Shown here: positions 41,282-49,028 of the stretch, piece by piece | How the letters are laid out: every line of letters begins with the position of its first letter | How positions within the stretch are numbered: position 1 is the first letter of the stretch | Source of the DNA: DASQUK01 sp035641315 | GTDB taxonomy: Bacteria > Actinomycetota > Acidimicrobiia > Acidimicrobiales > VFJN01 | Assembly: GCA_035641315.1 (NCBI GenBank) | Contig: DASQUK010000004.1 | Span: 36,009-100,008 of the forward strand | Length of the DNA stretch: 64,000 nt | Direction of reading: 5' to 3' | Made by a program: the position numbers and the translations under genes | Notes under the pieces: model-generated | Seen by the model: the letters and a program-made list of their open reading frames with translations, nothing else | What the model was told of the DNA's origin: nothing | The model's database searches: none

Positions 41282-42031
41282 ATGCGCATCGACGTCTTCA
41301 CGATCTTCCCCGGCCTGGTGGGCCACTTCGCCGATCAGAGCCTGGTGGGCAAGGCCAGGGCGGCGGGCACGCTCGACATCCGGGTCCACGACCTGCGCTC
41401 GTGCGCCACCGACCCCCATCGGTCGGTCGACGACGCGCCGTTCGGTGGCGGCGCCGGCATGGTGCTGCGGCCCGAGCCCATCTTCGCCGCCGTCGAGGCG
41501 GTCCAGCCGCCCCGGCCACTGCTCTACCTGAGTCCCGCAGGCCGGCGGTTCGACCAGTCGGTGGCGCGCGAGCTCACGGGATTGGAGGCGGGTTTCAGCC
41601 TGCTGTGCGGCCGTTACGAGGGGGTGGACGAACGGGTGCGGGAGCACCTGTGCGACGGCGAGCTGTCGATCGGCGACGTGGTGCTGGCGGGCGGCGAGGT
41701 GGCGGCCATGGTGGTGGTCGAGGCGGTGGGGCGGCTAGTGCCCGGGGTCATGGGCAACGAGTCGTCGGCGGAGGACGAGTCGTTCAGCGACGGCCTGCTC
41801 GAGTACCCGCACTACACCCGACCGGCCGAGTTCCGGGGCTGGGAGGTTCCCGAGGTGCTGCGTTCCGGCGACCACGGCCGGGTGGCGCGCTGGCGCCGGG
41901 CCCAGGCCATCCGCCGCACGCTGGACCGCCGCCCGGACCTCATGGAGGCGCGGGGCGGGCTGACGGACGCCGACCGCGCGTTGCTGGTCGAGTTCGGGCT
42001 CGCCGGCGGCGACGGCCCGTCCGGCTCGTGA
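41282..42031 (+). CDS. trmD: tRNA (guanine37-N1)-methyltransferase TrmD
   Basis: 249 aa SPOUT methyltransferase with a deep trefoil knot. RIDVFTIFPGLVGHFADQSL at the N-terminus, DDAPFGGGAGMVLRPEP, LLCGRYEGVDERV, the knot ELSIGDVVLAGGEVAAMVV and YPHYTRPAEFRGWEVPEVL. Modifies G37 to prevent frameshifting. ATG at 41282, 21 nt after repeat R3, which therefore lies in the rimM-trmD intercistronic mRNA. Confidence 0.97.
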   Translation: MRIDVFTIFPGLVGHFADQSLVGKARAAGTLDIRVHDLRSCATDPHRSVDDAPFGGGAGMVLRPEPIFAAVEAVQPPRPLLYLSPAGRRFDQSVARELTGLEAGFSLLCGRYEGVDERVREHLCDGELSIGDVVLAGGEVAAMVVVEAVGRLVPGVMGNESSAEDESFSDGLLEYPHYTRPAEFRGWEVPEVLRSGDHGRVARWRRAQAIRRTLDRRPDLMEARGGLTDADRALLVEFGLAGGDGPSGS

Positions 42032-42127
42032 CCCGACCCGGACGATTGGTGGCTTTGTGTTCGGCTCACCAGCCCGGATAGCATCGCCCGTCCGCCCGTC
42101 CCTTGCCTCGCCCGGAGCGACCGCGCG

Positions 42128-42475
42128 ATGAATCCCACCGATCTCGTCGACCAGACCAGCCTGCGCACCGACATCCCCGACTTCGCGCCCGGCGACACGC
42201 TCAAGGTCCATGTGCGCGTGGTCGAGGGGTCCAAGGAGCGCATCCAGGTCTTCCAGGGCGTCGTCATCGGCCGCTCGGGCTCCGGCATCCGCGAGACGTT
42301 CAAGGTGCGGAAGGTGAGCTACGGCGTCGGGGTCGAGCGCACGTTCCCGCTCCACACCCCGACCATCGCCAAGGTCGAGGTCGTCAGCCGGGGTGACGTC
42401 CGCCGGGCCAAGCTCTACTACCTGCGCGACCGCATCGGTAAGGCGGCCAAGATCCGCGAGAAGCGCGAGGCCTGA
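42128..42475 (+). CDS. rplS: Large ribosomal subunit protein bL19
   Basis: 115 aa. IPDFAPGDTLKVHVRVVEGS, then RIQVFQGVVIGRSGSGIRE, FKVRKVSYGVGVERTFPLHT and RRAKLYYLRDRIGKAAKI are the full bL19 pattern. The N-terminal NPTDLVDQTSLRTD is slightly acidic. It is separated from trmD by 96 bp and followed by a repeat-filled 245-bp gap instead of the usual lepB-rnhB. Confidence 0.97.
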   Translation: MNPTDLVDQTSLRTDIPDFAPGDTLKVHVRVVEGSKERIQVFQGVVIGRSGSGIRETFKVRKVSYGVGVERTFPLHTPTIAKVEVVSRGDVRRAKLYYLRDRIGKAAKIREKREA

Positions 42476-42720
42476 GCCCGACCGCACGGGAGAGCCCGGC
42501 CGAGCGGCCGTGGAAGCGGGAAGCACGCGTCGAAGCCCGAGCGGCCCGGCGCGAAGCGCCAAGAGCGGGAAACAACTGAGCCCCGCCATTGCCGTCCGCC
42601 GGCGGTTGGTGCCGCCGATAGGGTGCCCGGAGTGAGCGAGCGGCAGCGAGCGAATCACAAGCACAGTGCGTTACTCGCCGCGCAGCGGCGATCGCTCATT
42701 GGCGAGCCGGAGGCGAGCCG
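42476..42720 (+). repeat. Repeat-filled intergenic region (copies R4a, R4b, R4c and hairpins)
   Basis: No gene is seen in this gap. R4a (42493-42527) has CGAGCGGCCGTGG and AGCGGGAAGC without hairpin B. R4b (42535-42580) has CCCGAGCGGCCC, hairpin B GGCGC-GAA-GCGCC and the AAGAGCGGGAAACAAC tail. R4c (42633-42655) is a left half, TGAGCGAGCGGCAGCGAGCG. Further short hairpins: GCAC-A-GTGC (42661-42669) and CGCCGC-GCA-GCGGCG (42676-42690). The end supplies GGAGGCG, a ribosome site for the DUF2469 gene. Confidence 0.65.
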
Positions 42721-43014
42721 ATGAGCGCGGAAGACCTCGAGCAGTACGAGGCGGACATCGAGCTCCAGCTCTACAAGGAGTACAAGGACCTCGCGCCGAT
42801 GTTCGCGTACGTCGTCGAGACCGATCGGCGTTCCTACCTGGCCAACGAGGTGCGCCAGACCGTCCGCAACGAGGGCGGGCGCACGTACATCGAGCTCGAG
42901 CTGCACGACGCCTGGGTGTGGGACATGTACCGCACGAGCCGGTTCGTGCAGTCGGTCAAGATCGTCACCTTCAAGGACGTGAACGTCGAGGAGCTCCCCT
43001 CCAAGGAGCTATAG
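42721..43014 (+). CDS. DUF2469 protein (Rv2901c-like)
   Basis: 97 aa. SAEDLEQYEADIELQLYKEY, then FAYVVETDRRSYLANEV, YIELELHDAWVWDMYR and SRFVQSVKIVTFKDVN are characteristic of this compact actinobacterial family, present in nearly all members next to yraN. Function unknown. ATG start with GGAGGCG upstream inside the repeat region; only 4 nt separate it from yraN. Confidence 0.93.
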   Translation: MSAEDLEQYEADIELQLYKEYKDLAPMFAYVVETDRRSYLANEVRQTVRNEGGRTYIELELHDAWVWDMYRTSRFVQSVKIVTFKDVNVEELPSKEL

Positions 43015-43018
43015 CGCT

Positions 43019-43375
43019 GTGCCTTACCGCCAACGGTTGGGCGCGCACGGCGAGGACCGGGCGGCCGAGTGGTACCGGAGTGCCGGCTACGAGGTCGTCG
43101 CCCGCAACTGGCGCTGCCGGGAGGGCGAGCTCGACCTGGTGGTGGCACGGCCCGGTGAGCTGGTGTTCTGCGAGGTCAAGACCCGCTCCTCCGACCGGTT
43201 CGGCGTGCCCGCCGAGGCGGTGACGGTGGCCAAGCAGCGGCGGCTCCGGACGCTGGCCGCGCGGTTCCTGGACGAGCGTGCGGGTGCCGCTTCGGGTTCG
43301 GCGCGCCCGAGCATCCGCTTCGACGTGGTCGCCGTCACGGGATCCGCCGTGGATGTGATCCAGGCGGCGTTCTGA
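43019..43375 (+). CDS. yraN: YraN/UPF0102 nuclease-fold protein
   Basis: 118 aa. LGAHGEDRAAEWYRSAGYEV, NWRCREGELDLVVARPGEL and VFCEVKTRSSDRFG show the PD-(D/E)xK nuclease-like motifs (GE-D and E-K). Predicted to act on DNA, possibly in repair or transformation, because it usually precedes comM and dprA. Here an enoyl-CoA hydratase and a tiny membrane protein have been placed between yraN and comM. GTG start. Confidence 0.93.
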   Translation: MPYRQRLGAHGEDRAAEWYRSAGYEVVARNWRCREGELDLVVARPGELVFCEVKTRSSDRFGVPAEAVTVAKQRRLRTLAARFLDERAGAASGSARPSIRFDVVAVTGSAVDVIQAAF

Positions 43376-43388
43376 TCGGGTGCTGCGG

Positions 43389-43499
43389 TCAGCCCGCCAA
43401 CGCCCAGATCACGAGAGCCGCGCACACGACCAAGGCCGCCGCCACCATCAGGTAGTCGGCGGGGGAGCGGCGGCGGGGACGAAACGGGTTGAAGCCCAC
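43389..43499 (-). CDS. 36-residue single-pass membrane protein
   Basis: Minus-strand GTG at 43499. The protein has a short basic N-terminus (GFNPFRPRRRSPADY) and one strong hydrophobic helix (LMVAAALVVCAALVIWALAG) to the end, a typical small inner-membrane protein with cytoplasmic N-terminus. Its start is 21 bp from the divergent hydratase ATG, and a GATACT -10-like box lies 6 nt before it, suggesting a leaderless transcript. No homologue recognised. Length alone makes chance possible; the membrane pattern and promoter support it. Confidence 0.5.
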   Translation of the reverse strand: MGFNPFRPRRRSPADYLMVAAALVVCAALVIWALAG

Positions 43500-43502
43500 G
43501 GC

Positions 43503-43513
43503 GTCAGTATCGT
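43503..43513. promoter_or_regulatory. Overlapping divergent -10 boxes
   Basis: Plus strand TATCGT (43508-43513) lies 7 nt before the hydratase ATG. Minus strand GATACT (43511-43506) lies 6 nt before the small-protein GTG. The two boxes overlap by four bases, so RNA polymerase could serve only one direction at a time. Confidence 0.35.
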
Positions 43514-43520
43514 GCCCGGG

Positions 43521-44315
43521 ATGCGGCATGTGCAGGTCGAACGCAGCGATGGGATCGTCACGGTGACGTGGTCGAACCCGGCGAAGCGAAACGCCATCCC
43601 GGCGTCGGCCTGGCCCGAGCTCGAGGCGACGTTTCGGGAGGTGGCCGGACGGCGCGACGACCGCTGCGTCGTGGTGACGGGGGCGGGTGACGACTTCTCG
43701 TCCGGCGCCGACGTCACCGGCGACGGCGCCGGCGACCCCGCCGGCGACGCCGCCGAGGGCCGGCACCCGCTGCAGGCGATGCGGTCGATCGCTGGTGCGA
43801 TCGAGGCGCTCCACGCGCTGCCGCAGCCCGTCGTCGCCCGGGTGGCGGGCGTGTGCGTGGGCATCGGCCTCAACCTGGCGCTGACCTGCGACCTCGTCGT
43901 CGCCAGCGACGACGCCCAGTTCTCCGAGATCTTCGTGCGGCGCGGGCTCAGCATCGACGGCGGCGGATCGTGGTCGCTGCCCCGGACCGTCGGGTTGCTC
44001 AGGGCCAAGGAGCTGGCGCTGCTGGGCGACATCATCTCCGCCGCAGAGGCCGAGCGGATCGGCCTGGTGACCCGGATGGTGCCCCGGGCCGAGCTCGACA
44101 CCACAGTGGCCGAGCTGGCAGGGCGGTTGGCGGCCGGACCGCCGCTGGCGATGAGCATGACCAAGCGCCTTCTCGACCAGTCGGCCCAGGTCACGCTCGC
44201 CCAGGCGCTGGAGGCGGAGGCCCAGGCGCAGACGGTGAACTTCGCCACGAAGGACACGGCCGAGGCGATGCGTGCCTTCGTCGAGCGCCGTGAGCCCCGC
44301 TTCGAGGGCCACTGA
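43521..44315 (+). CDS. Enoyl-CoA hydratase/isomerase family protein
   Basis: 264 aa crotonase. N-terminal HVQVERSDGIVTVTWSNP, first oxyanion segment DDFSSGADVTGDG, second RVAGVCVGIGLNLALTCDLV, active-site region EIFVRRGLSIDGGGSWSLPR and AAEAERIGLVTRMV; the C-terminal helices end EAMRAFVERREPRF. The position of the catalytic Glu pair is uncertain. Probably fatty acid or CoA-thioester catabolism; not obviously linked to its housekeeping neighbours. ATG at 43521. Confidence 0.88.
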   Translation: MRHVQVERSDGIVTVTWSNPAKRNAIPASAWPELEATFREVAGRRDDRCVVVTGAGDDFSSGADVTGDGAGDPAGDAAEGRHPLQAMRSIAGAIEALHALPQPVVARVAGVCVGIGLNLALTCDLVVASDDAQFSEIFVRRGLSIDGGGSWSLPRTVGLLRAKELALLGDIISAAEAERIGLVTRMVPRAELDTTVAELAGRLAAGPPLAMSMTKRLLDQSAQVTLAQALEAEAQAQTVNFATKDTAEAMRAFVERREPRFEGH

Positions 44316-44321
44316 CCAAGA

Positions 44322-44364
44322 CTTTGAAGACCTTCTGACCGTATAGGGCACTTTTTCTTCAAAG
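44322..44364. terminator. 9-bp inverted repeat with T-run, possible terminator or operator
   Basis: CTTTGAAGA (44322-44330) pairs perfectly with TCTTCAAAG (44356-44364) across a 25-nt loop that contains CTTTTT near its end. It starts 7 nt after the hydratase stop. This is one of the few AT-rich patches in the window; it could end hydratase transcription or regulate comM. Confidence 0.45.
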
Positions 44365-44492
44365 AGCGGATCCAACCGTAAATGTCACATCCTTCCGCTA
44401 GGGTGTGGCCACGGTTCAGGTGAGCCGGGTCGAGGCCCTCGTTCAGGCGGTTGGGCCTCCCTGCGATCCCCCTTCGTCAGGAGGCCCTGCTC

Positions 44493-46007
44493 GTGCTCGC
44501 TTCCGTCAACACCGCGACGCTTCTGGGCGTCGAGGGCCGGCTCGTCCGGGTCGAGGTCCATGTCTCCAAGGGTTTGCCCGGCTTCACCGTCGTCGGTCTG
44601 CCCGACACCACCTGCCGTGAATCCCGCGACCGGGTCCGGGCCGCGCTCATGTCCAGCCGGCTCGCCTGGCCCACCGCGAGGGTCACGGTCAACCTGGCGC
44701 CGCCGGGCGTGCGCAAGGTCGGCGCCGGCCTCGACCTGGCGATCGCGGTCGGGCTGCTGGTCGCCAGCGAGCAGCTGCCGCCCAGTTGTTGCGAGGGCCG
44801 CGCCTTCGTGGGCGAGCTGGGGCTCGACGGCTCCGTGCGGCCGGTGCCGGGGGCGCTCCCCCTGATCGACGCGCTGGCCGAACCCGAGGTTGTGGTGCCG
44901 GCCGGCTGCACGGTCGAGGCCCAGCTCGTCGGCCGCCACCTCGTCCGGCCGGTCGCCCGCCTCGAGCAGGTGGTGAGCGCGCTCGCGGGGCGGGAGCCGT
45001 GGCCCGACCCGCCCGAGCCGGTGGTGTTGCCGCCACCGACGCCCGGTCCCGACCTGGCCGACGTGCGGGGCCAGCCCGCGGCCCGGTTCGCGCTCGAGGT
45101 CGCCGCTGCCGGCGGGCACCACCTGCTGCTCGTCGGCCCTCCCGGCGCGGGCAAGACCATGCTCGCCCGCCGGCTCGCCGGCCTGCTGCCCGACCTCGGC
45201 GCCGAGCAGGCGCTGGACACCACGTGCATCCACTCGGCCGCGGGCCTGCCCCTGCCTCCCGGGGGCCTCATCCGCCGGCCACCGTTCCGAGCGCCCCACC
45301 ACGGGGCGTCGGCGGTGTCGCTGGTCGGCGGGGGCTCGGGGTCGATGCAGCCGGGCGAGATCTCGTTGGCGCACAACGGGGTGTTGTTCTTGGACGAGGT
45401 GGGCGAGTTCGAGCCGTTGGTGCTCGACAACCTGCGCCAGCCGCTCGAGGAGGGTGTCATCCGGGTGGCGCGGGCCGCCGCCAAGGTCACGTTCCCGGCC
45501 CGCGTGCTCCTGGTGGCCGCAATGAACCCGTGCCCATGCGGGGAGGGCGGGCCACCGGGTGGCTGCCGATGTACGCCCGCCGCCCGGGCGCGCTACGGGC
45601 GGCGACTGTCCGGACCACTGCTCGACCGCTTCGACCTGCGCATCGAGGTTGGGCGGCCCGACGTGGCCGAGCTGCTCGACTCGTCGGCGGGCGAGGCGAC
45701 GAGCGATGTCGCCGCGCGGGTTGCGGCGGCCCGCCAGGTCGCCGCCGGGCGCAACGTCAACGGCAACGCCGAGCTGCCGGCGTGGCGGCTCGACGAGGTG
45801 GCGCCGTTGGACCGGGGCGCGATGCGGCTGGTGGACCGGGCGCTACGGGCCGGCCGCCTCACCGGACGCGGGCTCGGGGGCGTCCGTCGGGTGGGCCGCA
45901 CCGTCGCTGACCTCGCCGGGCACGGCGGGCCGCTGCAAACGGAGCACGTGAGCACCGCGTTGGTCCTCAGGGCCGACCCGGTGTGCCTCGATTGGCGGGT
46001 GGCGTGA
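44493..46007 (+). CDS. comM: ComM/YifB-type AAA+ Mg-chelatase-like ATPase
   Basis: 504 aa. The N-terminal ChlI/LonC-like domain (SVNTATLLGVEGRLVRVEV, KGLPGFTVVGLPDTTC) precedes AAA+ motifs: Walker A LLVGPPGAGKTMLARR, FRAPHHGASAVSLVGGG, Walker B GVLFLDEVGEFEPLVLDNLR, VAAMNPCPCGEGG and a sensor region RLSGPLLDRFDLRIEV. ComM helps integrate transforming DNA by branch migration. GTG at 44493 is chosen because AGGAGG lies 8 nt upstream; the longer frame is unsupported. dprA overlaps its stop. Confidence 0.94.
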   Translation: MLASVNTATLLGVEGRLVRVEVHVSKGLPGFTVVGLPDTTCRESRDRVRAALMSSRLAWPTARVTVNLAPPGVRKVGAGLDLAIAVGLLVASEQLPPSCCEGRAFVGELGLDGSVRPVPGALPLIDALAEPEVVVPAGCTVEAQLVGRHLVRPVARLEQVVSALAGREPWPDPPEPVVLPPPTPGPDLADVRGQPAARFALEVAAAGGHHLLLVGPPGAGKTMLARRLAGLLPDLGAEQALDTTCIHSAAGLPLPPGGLIRRPPFRAPHHGASAVSLVGGGSGSMQPGEISLAHNGVLFLDEVGEFEPLVLDNLRQPLEEGVIRVARAAAKVTFPARVLLVAAMNPCPCGEGGPPGGCRCTPAARARYGRRLSGPLLDRFDLRIEVGRPDVAELLDSSAGEATSDVAARVAAARQVAAGRNVNGNAELPAWRLDEVAPLDRGAMRLVDRALRAGRLTGRGLGGVRRVGRTVADLAGHGGPLQTEHVSTALVLRADPVCLDWRVA

Positions 46008-47170
46008 TGGTGATTGCCGCCCCCGCGCCGTCCGTCGCCCTGCCCGTGGAGGCGTTCGCCGCCTGCCTCGCCGGCCTACCCGGGATGGGCCCGGCCCGCT
46101 TGTCGGCGATCCTCCGGGTGGCGACCGCCGATGTCGCCTGGGACGGCATCGACGTGGGCGCCAGGTGGCCCGAAGCCGATGTCCTGGCGGCGCTCGGCCC
46201 GCGATCCGACGCGTTGCTGGCGCGGTGGCGCCGGGCGGCCCGAGACATCGACCCCGCCGCCGTGTGGCAGGCCATCGTCGACGAAGGGATCGGCGTCGCC
46301 GTCCTCGGCTCGCCCGCCTATCCACGCGCCCTCGCCGGAGACATCGAACCGCCCGGCGTCGTCTTCCACCGTGGGTCGCCCGACGTCCTGGCCGGCCCCC
46401 GGGTGGCGGTGGTCGGCACGCGCCGCTGCAGCGCCACCGGCGCCGGCATCGCCTGGGAGCTGGGGCGCGACCTCGCGGTCGCGGGCGTGGCGGTGGTGTC
46501 CGGGCTGGCCTCCGGCATCGACAGCACCGGCCATCGCGGCGCCCTCGCCGCCCTGGGTGCAGGCGACGGGGCCCCGCCCATCGGGGTCGTCGGCAGCGGG
46601 CTCGACGTCATCTACCCGCGTGGCCAGGGAGAGCTGTGGCGGGCGGTGGCGTCGCACGGCGTGTTGCTGTCCGAGGCGCCACTGGGCGCCCGGCCGGAGC
46701 GCTGGCGCTTCCCTGCCCGCAACCGCATCATCGCCGCCCTGGCCGACCTGGTCGTGGTGGTCGAGTCGCACCGCGCCGGCGGGTCGATGCACACGGTCGA
46801 CGAGGCCGACCGGCGGGGCACCGACGTCATGGCCGTCCCCGGGTCGGTGCGGGCCCCGGCATCGGCGGGGACCAACGCGCTCCTCGCGGAGGGCCGGGCG
46901 CCGGTCTGCTCGGCCGACGACGTGCTCGTGGCGTTGGGGCTGCGGCCCGCGGGTCGCCGGTCCCGCGACGAGGCGCGGCCCCGGCCCGACGCCGCCGATG
47001 TCCCCGTGCTCGACGCCGTGGGCTGGCAACCGGCCACGCTCGACCACATCGCCGCGCGCACCGGGCTCGACCTCGGCAGCCTCGCCGCCGCGCTCGACCG
47101 GCTGTGCGAGGCCGGGTGGATCGCCCAGCGGGGTGGCTGGTACGAGAGGATCGCAGGAGGCGTCCCATGA
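46007..47170 (+). CDS. dprA: DNA-processing protein DprA
   Basis: 387 aa. The Rossmann domain has VAVVGTRRCSATGAGIAWEL, VVSGLASGIDSTGHRGAL, VGSGLDVIYPRGQGEL, LLSEAPLGARPERWRFPARN, the SHRAGGSMHTVDEADRRG strand and VPGSVRAPASAGTN. The C-terminal ~70 residues form a winged-helix DML1-like domain (LDHIAARTGLDLGSLAAALD). Loads RecA on incoming single-stranded DNA. ATG at 46007 (or GTG at 46004) overlaps comM; the stop overlaps the recombinase start by 4 nt. Confidence 0.95.
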   Translation: MVIAAPAPSVALPVEAFAACLAGLPGMGPARLSAILRVATADVAWDGIDVGARWPEADVLAALGPRSDALLARWRRAARDIDPAAVWQAIVDEGIGVAVLGSPAYPRALAGDIEPPGVVFHRGSPDVLAGPRVAVVGTRRCSATGAGIAWELGRDLAVAGVAVVSGLASGIDSTGHRGALAALGAGDGAPPIGVVGSGLDVIYPRGQGELWRAVASHGVLLSEAPLGARPERWRFPARNRIIAALADLVVVVESHRAGGSMHTVDEADRRGTDVMAVPGSVRAPASAGTNALLAEGRAPVCSADDVLVALGLRPAGRRSRDEARPRPDAADVPVLDAVGWQPATLDHIAARTGLDLGSLAAALDRLCEAGWIAQRGGWYERIAGGVP

Positions 47171-48066
47171 CGGCCGGTACCTTTGCGCTCGTGGCATCGG
47201 GCTGGCGCGTCGAGGAGTTCACCCGCTCGTTGACGGCGGCGGCGCCGGCCACGATCGAGGCCTATGAGCGCGACCTGGGGGCGTTCGTCGCCTGGGCCGA
47301 ACGGCTGGGGTTGAGATCGCCGGCACAGGTCCAGCGCACGACCGCCCGGCGCTACCTGGCCTTTCTGGCCACCCGCGGCTTCGCCCGGCGCACCATCGCC
47401 CGCCGCGCCTCGGCCCTGCGGCGCTATTTCGGCTGGGCCCGCAGGGTCGGCGTGATCACCAGCGATCCCACCGCGGGGCTCAGCGCTCCCCGTGGTGAGG
47501 CCCGGCTACCCCGGGTGCTCCGCCCCCACGAGCTGCGCACGCTGCTCGACGAGGCGGAGGTCTCCGACGGTCCCGTGGGGCTGCGCGACATCGCGCTGCT
47601 CGAACTGCTCTACGGCAGCGGCCTGCGGGTGGCCGAGGCCACGGCGCTCGATGTCGACGATCTGGACCTGTCGCGAGGGCAGGTCCGGGTGTGGGGCAAG
47701 GGCGGCAAGCAGCGCGTCGTGCCGCTGAGCGATCCCGCGGCCGACGCCCTGCGGCGCTGGCTCGCCGACGGCCGTGGCGCGCTCGCCACCGAGGCGTCGC
47801 CGGCGGGGGCAGTCTTCCTCAACCAGCGGGGCCGGCGGCTCACACCGCGCGACGCCCGGCGGGTGCTCGATCGGCGGTCGGCTGCCCCCACCCATCCCCA
47901 TGCGCTGCGCCACACCTTCGCCACCCACCTGCTCGACGGGGGTGCTGACCTGCGGGTCGTCCAAGAGCTGCTCGGGCATGCAGACCTGGCGACCACGCAG
48001 CGTTACACTCACGTCTCCAAGGAACGGCTACGCACCGTATTCGACGCCACCCATCCGCGGGCCTAG
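47167..48066 (+). CDS. xerC: Tyrosine recombinase XerC/XerD
   Basis: 299 aa. The N-terminal SAM-like core-binding domain (VEEFTRSLTAAAPATIEAYE, RTIARRASALRRYFGW) precedes the catalytic domain with Arg in LLYGSGLRVAEA, Lys in VWGKGGKQRVVPL, HALRHTFATHLL (HxxR), LLGHADLATTQRYTH and the nucleophile Tyr in that last motif. It resolves chromosome dimers at dif. The dprA-xer-sigma linkage is typical of actinobacteria. ATG overlaps the dprA stop (ATGA). XerC versus XerD cannot be told by eye. Confidence 0.94.
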   Translation: MTAGTFALVASGWRVEEFTRSLTAAAPATIEAYERDLGAFVAWAERLGLRSPAQVQRTTARRYLAFLATRGFARRTIARRASALRRYFGWARRVGVITSDPTAGLSAPRGEARLPRVLRPHELRTLLDEAEVSDGPVGLRDIALLELLYGSGLRVAEATALDVDDLDLSRGQVRVWGKGGKQRVVPLSDPAADALRRWLADGRGALATEASPAGAVFLNQRGRRLTPRDARRVLDRRSAAPTHPHALRHTFATHLLDGGADLRVVQELLGHADLATTQRYTHVSKERLRTVFDATHPRA

Positions 48067-48076
48067 GGGCGCGTAC

Positions 48077-48856
48077 GTGACGCACGTCGACGTCGAGATT
48101 GGGGACTTGTGGGCCGCCTACCGTCGCGACGGCCATCACGCGGCGCGTGACGAGCTGATCCTGCGCTACTCGCCCTTGGTCCAGTACGTAGCCGGCCGGC
48201 TAGGTGTCGGCCTCCCCAGCCATGTCGAGCGCGCCGATCTGGTGAGCTACGGGATCTTCGGCCTCATCGATGCCGTGGAGCGGTTCGATCCTGATCGGGG
48301 CTGTCGGTTCGAGACCTACGCCATCGCCCGCATCAAGGGCAACATCCTCGACGAGCTGCGGTCGCTGGACTGGGTTCCACGCTCGGTCCGCGCCAAGGCC
48401 CGCAGCATCGACAGGGCCCTCGCCCGGCTCGAGGCCAAGCTGCACCGCTCACCGAGCGACGCGGAGCTGGCCGATGCGCTGGGCATGAACGACGGTCAGC
48501 TCCGCCAGGCGCTCTCCCAGGTCTCGCTGATGAGCCTCGTCACCTTCGACGCTGCGGTAGGGGTAGCGGCCACCGACGACCAGCCGCTGACCGTCGGCGA
48601 CACGCTGGCCGACGGTGACGACGATCCGTTGGCGGCCGTCGAGCTGGCCGAGGTGCGCCGGTCGTTGGCCGACGCCATCGAGCGCCTGAGCGAGCGCGAG
48701 CGGGTCGTCGTCAGCCTCTACTACCACGATGGACTCACATTGGCCGAGATCGGCGAGGTCCTCGGCGTGACCGAGAGCCGAGCCTGCCAGATCCACGCCA
48801 AGGCCGTGTCCCGGCTCCGGATCCGCATGACCGCCGCCGGCCGCCTCCCCGCCTGA
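48077..48856 (+). CDS. whiG: WhiG/FliA-type alternative sigma factor
   Basis: 259 aa sigma-28 class. Region 2 has RDELILRYSPLVQYVAGRLG, VERADLVSYGIFGLIDAVER and FETYAIARIKGNILDELRSL; region 3 DWVPRSVRAKARSIDRALA and RSPSDAELADALGMNDGQLR; region 4 ERERVVVSLYYHDGLTLAEI and GVTESRACQIHAKAVSRLR. In Streptomyces WhiG, at the same place before rpsB, controls sporulation; in motile bacteria FliA controls flagella. Which role applies here is unknown, and no anti-sigma gene is adjacent. GTG start 10 nt after xer. Confidence 0.92.
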   Translation: MTHVDVEIGDLWAAYRRDGHHAARDELILRYSPLVQYVAGRLGVGLPSHVERADLVSYGIFGLIDAVERFDPDRGCRFETYAIARIKGNILDELRSLDWVPRSVRAKARSIDRALARLEAKLHRSPSDAELADALGMNDGQLRQALSQVSLMSLVTFDAAVGVAATDDQPLTVGDTLADGDDDPLAAVELAEVRRSLADAIERLSERERVVVSLYYHDGLTLAEIGEVLGVTESRACQIHAKAVSRLRIRMTAAGRLPA

Positions 48857-48869
48857 CTTCCCCTGACTG

Positions 48870-48898
48870 GGGCCGGCCCCGGGCTTCCCGGCCGGCCC
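48870..48898 (+). terminator. Strong GC hairpin after the sigma factor gene
   Basis: GGGCCGGCC (48870-48878) and GGCCGGCCC (48890-48898) form a perfect 9-bp stem; the 11-nt loop contains a further GGG-CTT-CCC stem. It begins 14 nt after the sigma stop. Probable terminator without U-tract. The rest of the gap to 49028 shows only a small CCCCGC/GCGGGG hairpin. Confidence 0.55.
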
Positions 48899-49028
48899 GT
48901 CCGGATAGGGCCCATCGCTGGCCCTGAACCCGTGACCCCGCCTGCGGGGCGCCGTTCTTCACGGACCGCCCGTCCGTCTCCCCATCACTTCCCCTCGAGG
49001 TATCCGCGCACGCCCCGAGGGGGACGCC

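Noticed and set aside
48899..49028. Possible c-di-AMP (ydaO-type) riboswitch before the LytM-like gene
   Set aside because: Such riboswitches precede some actinobacterial cell-wall hydrolase genes, but I could not find the conserved core; only a small CCCCGC/GCGGGG hairpin is visible.
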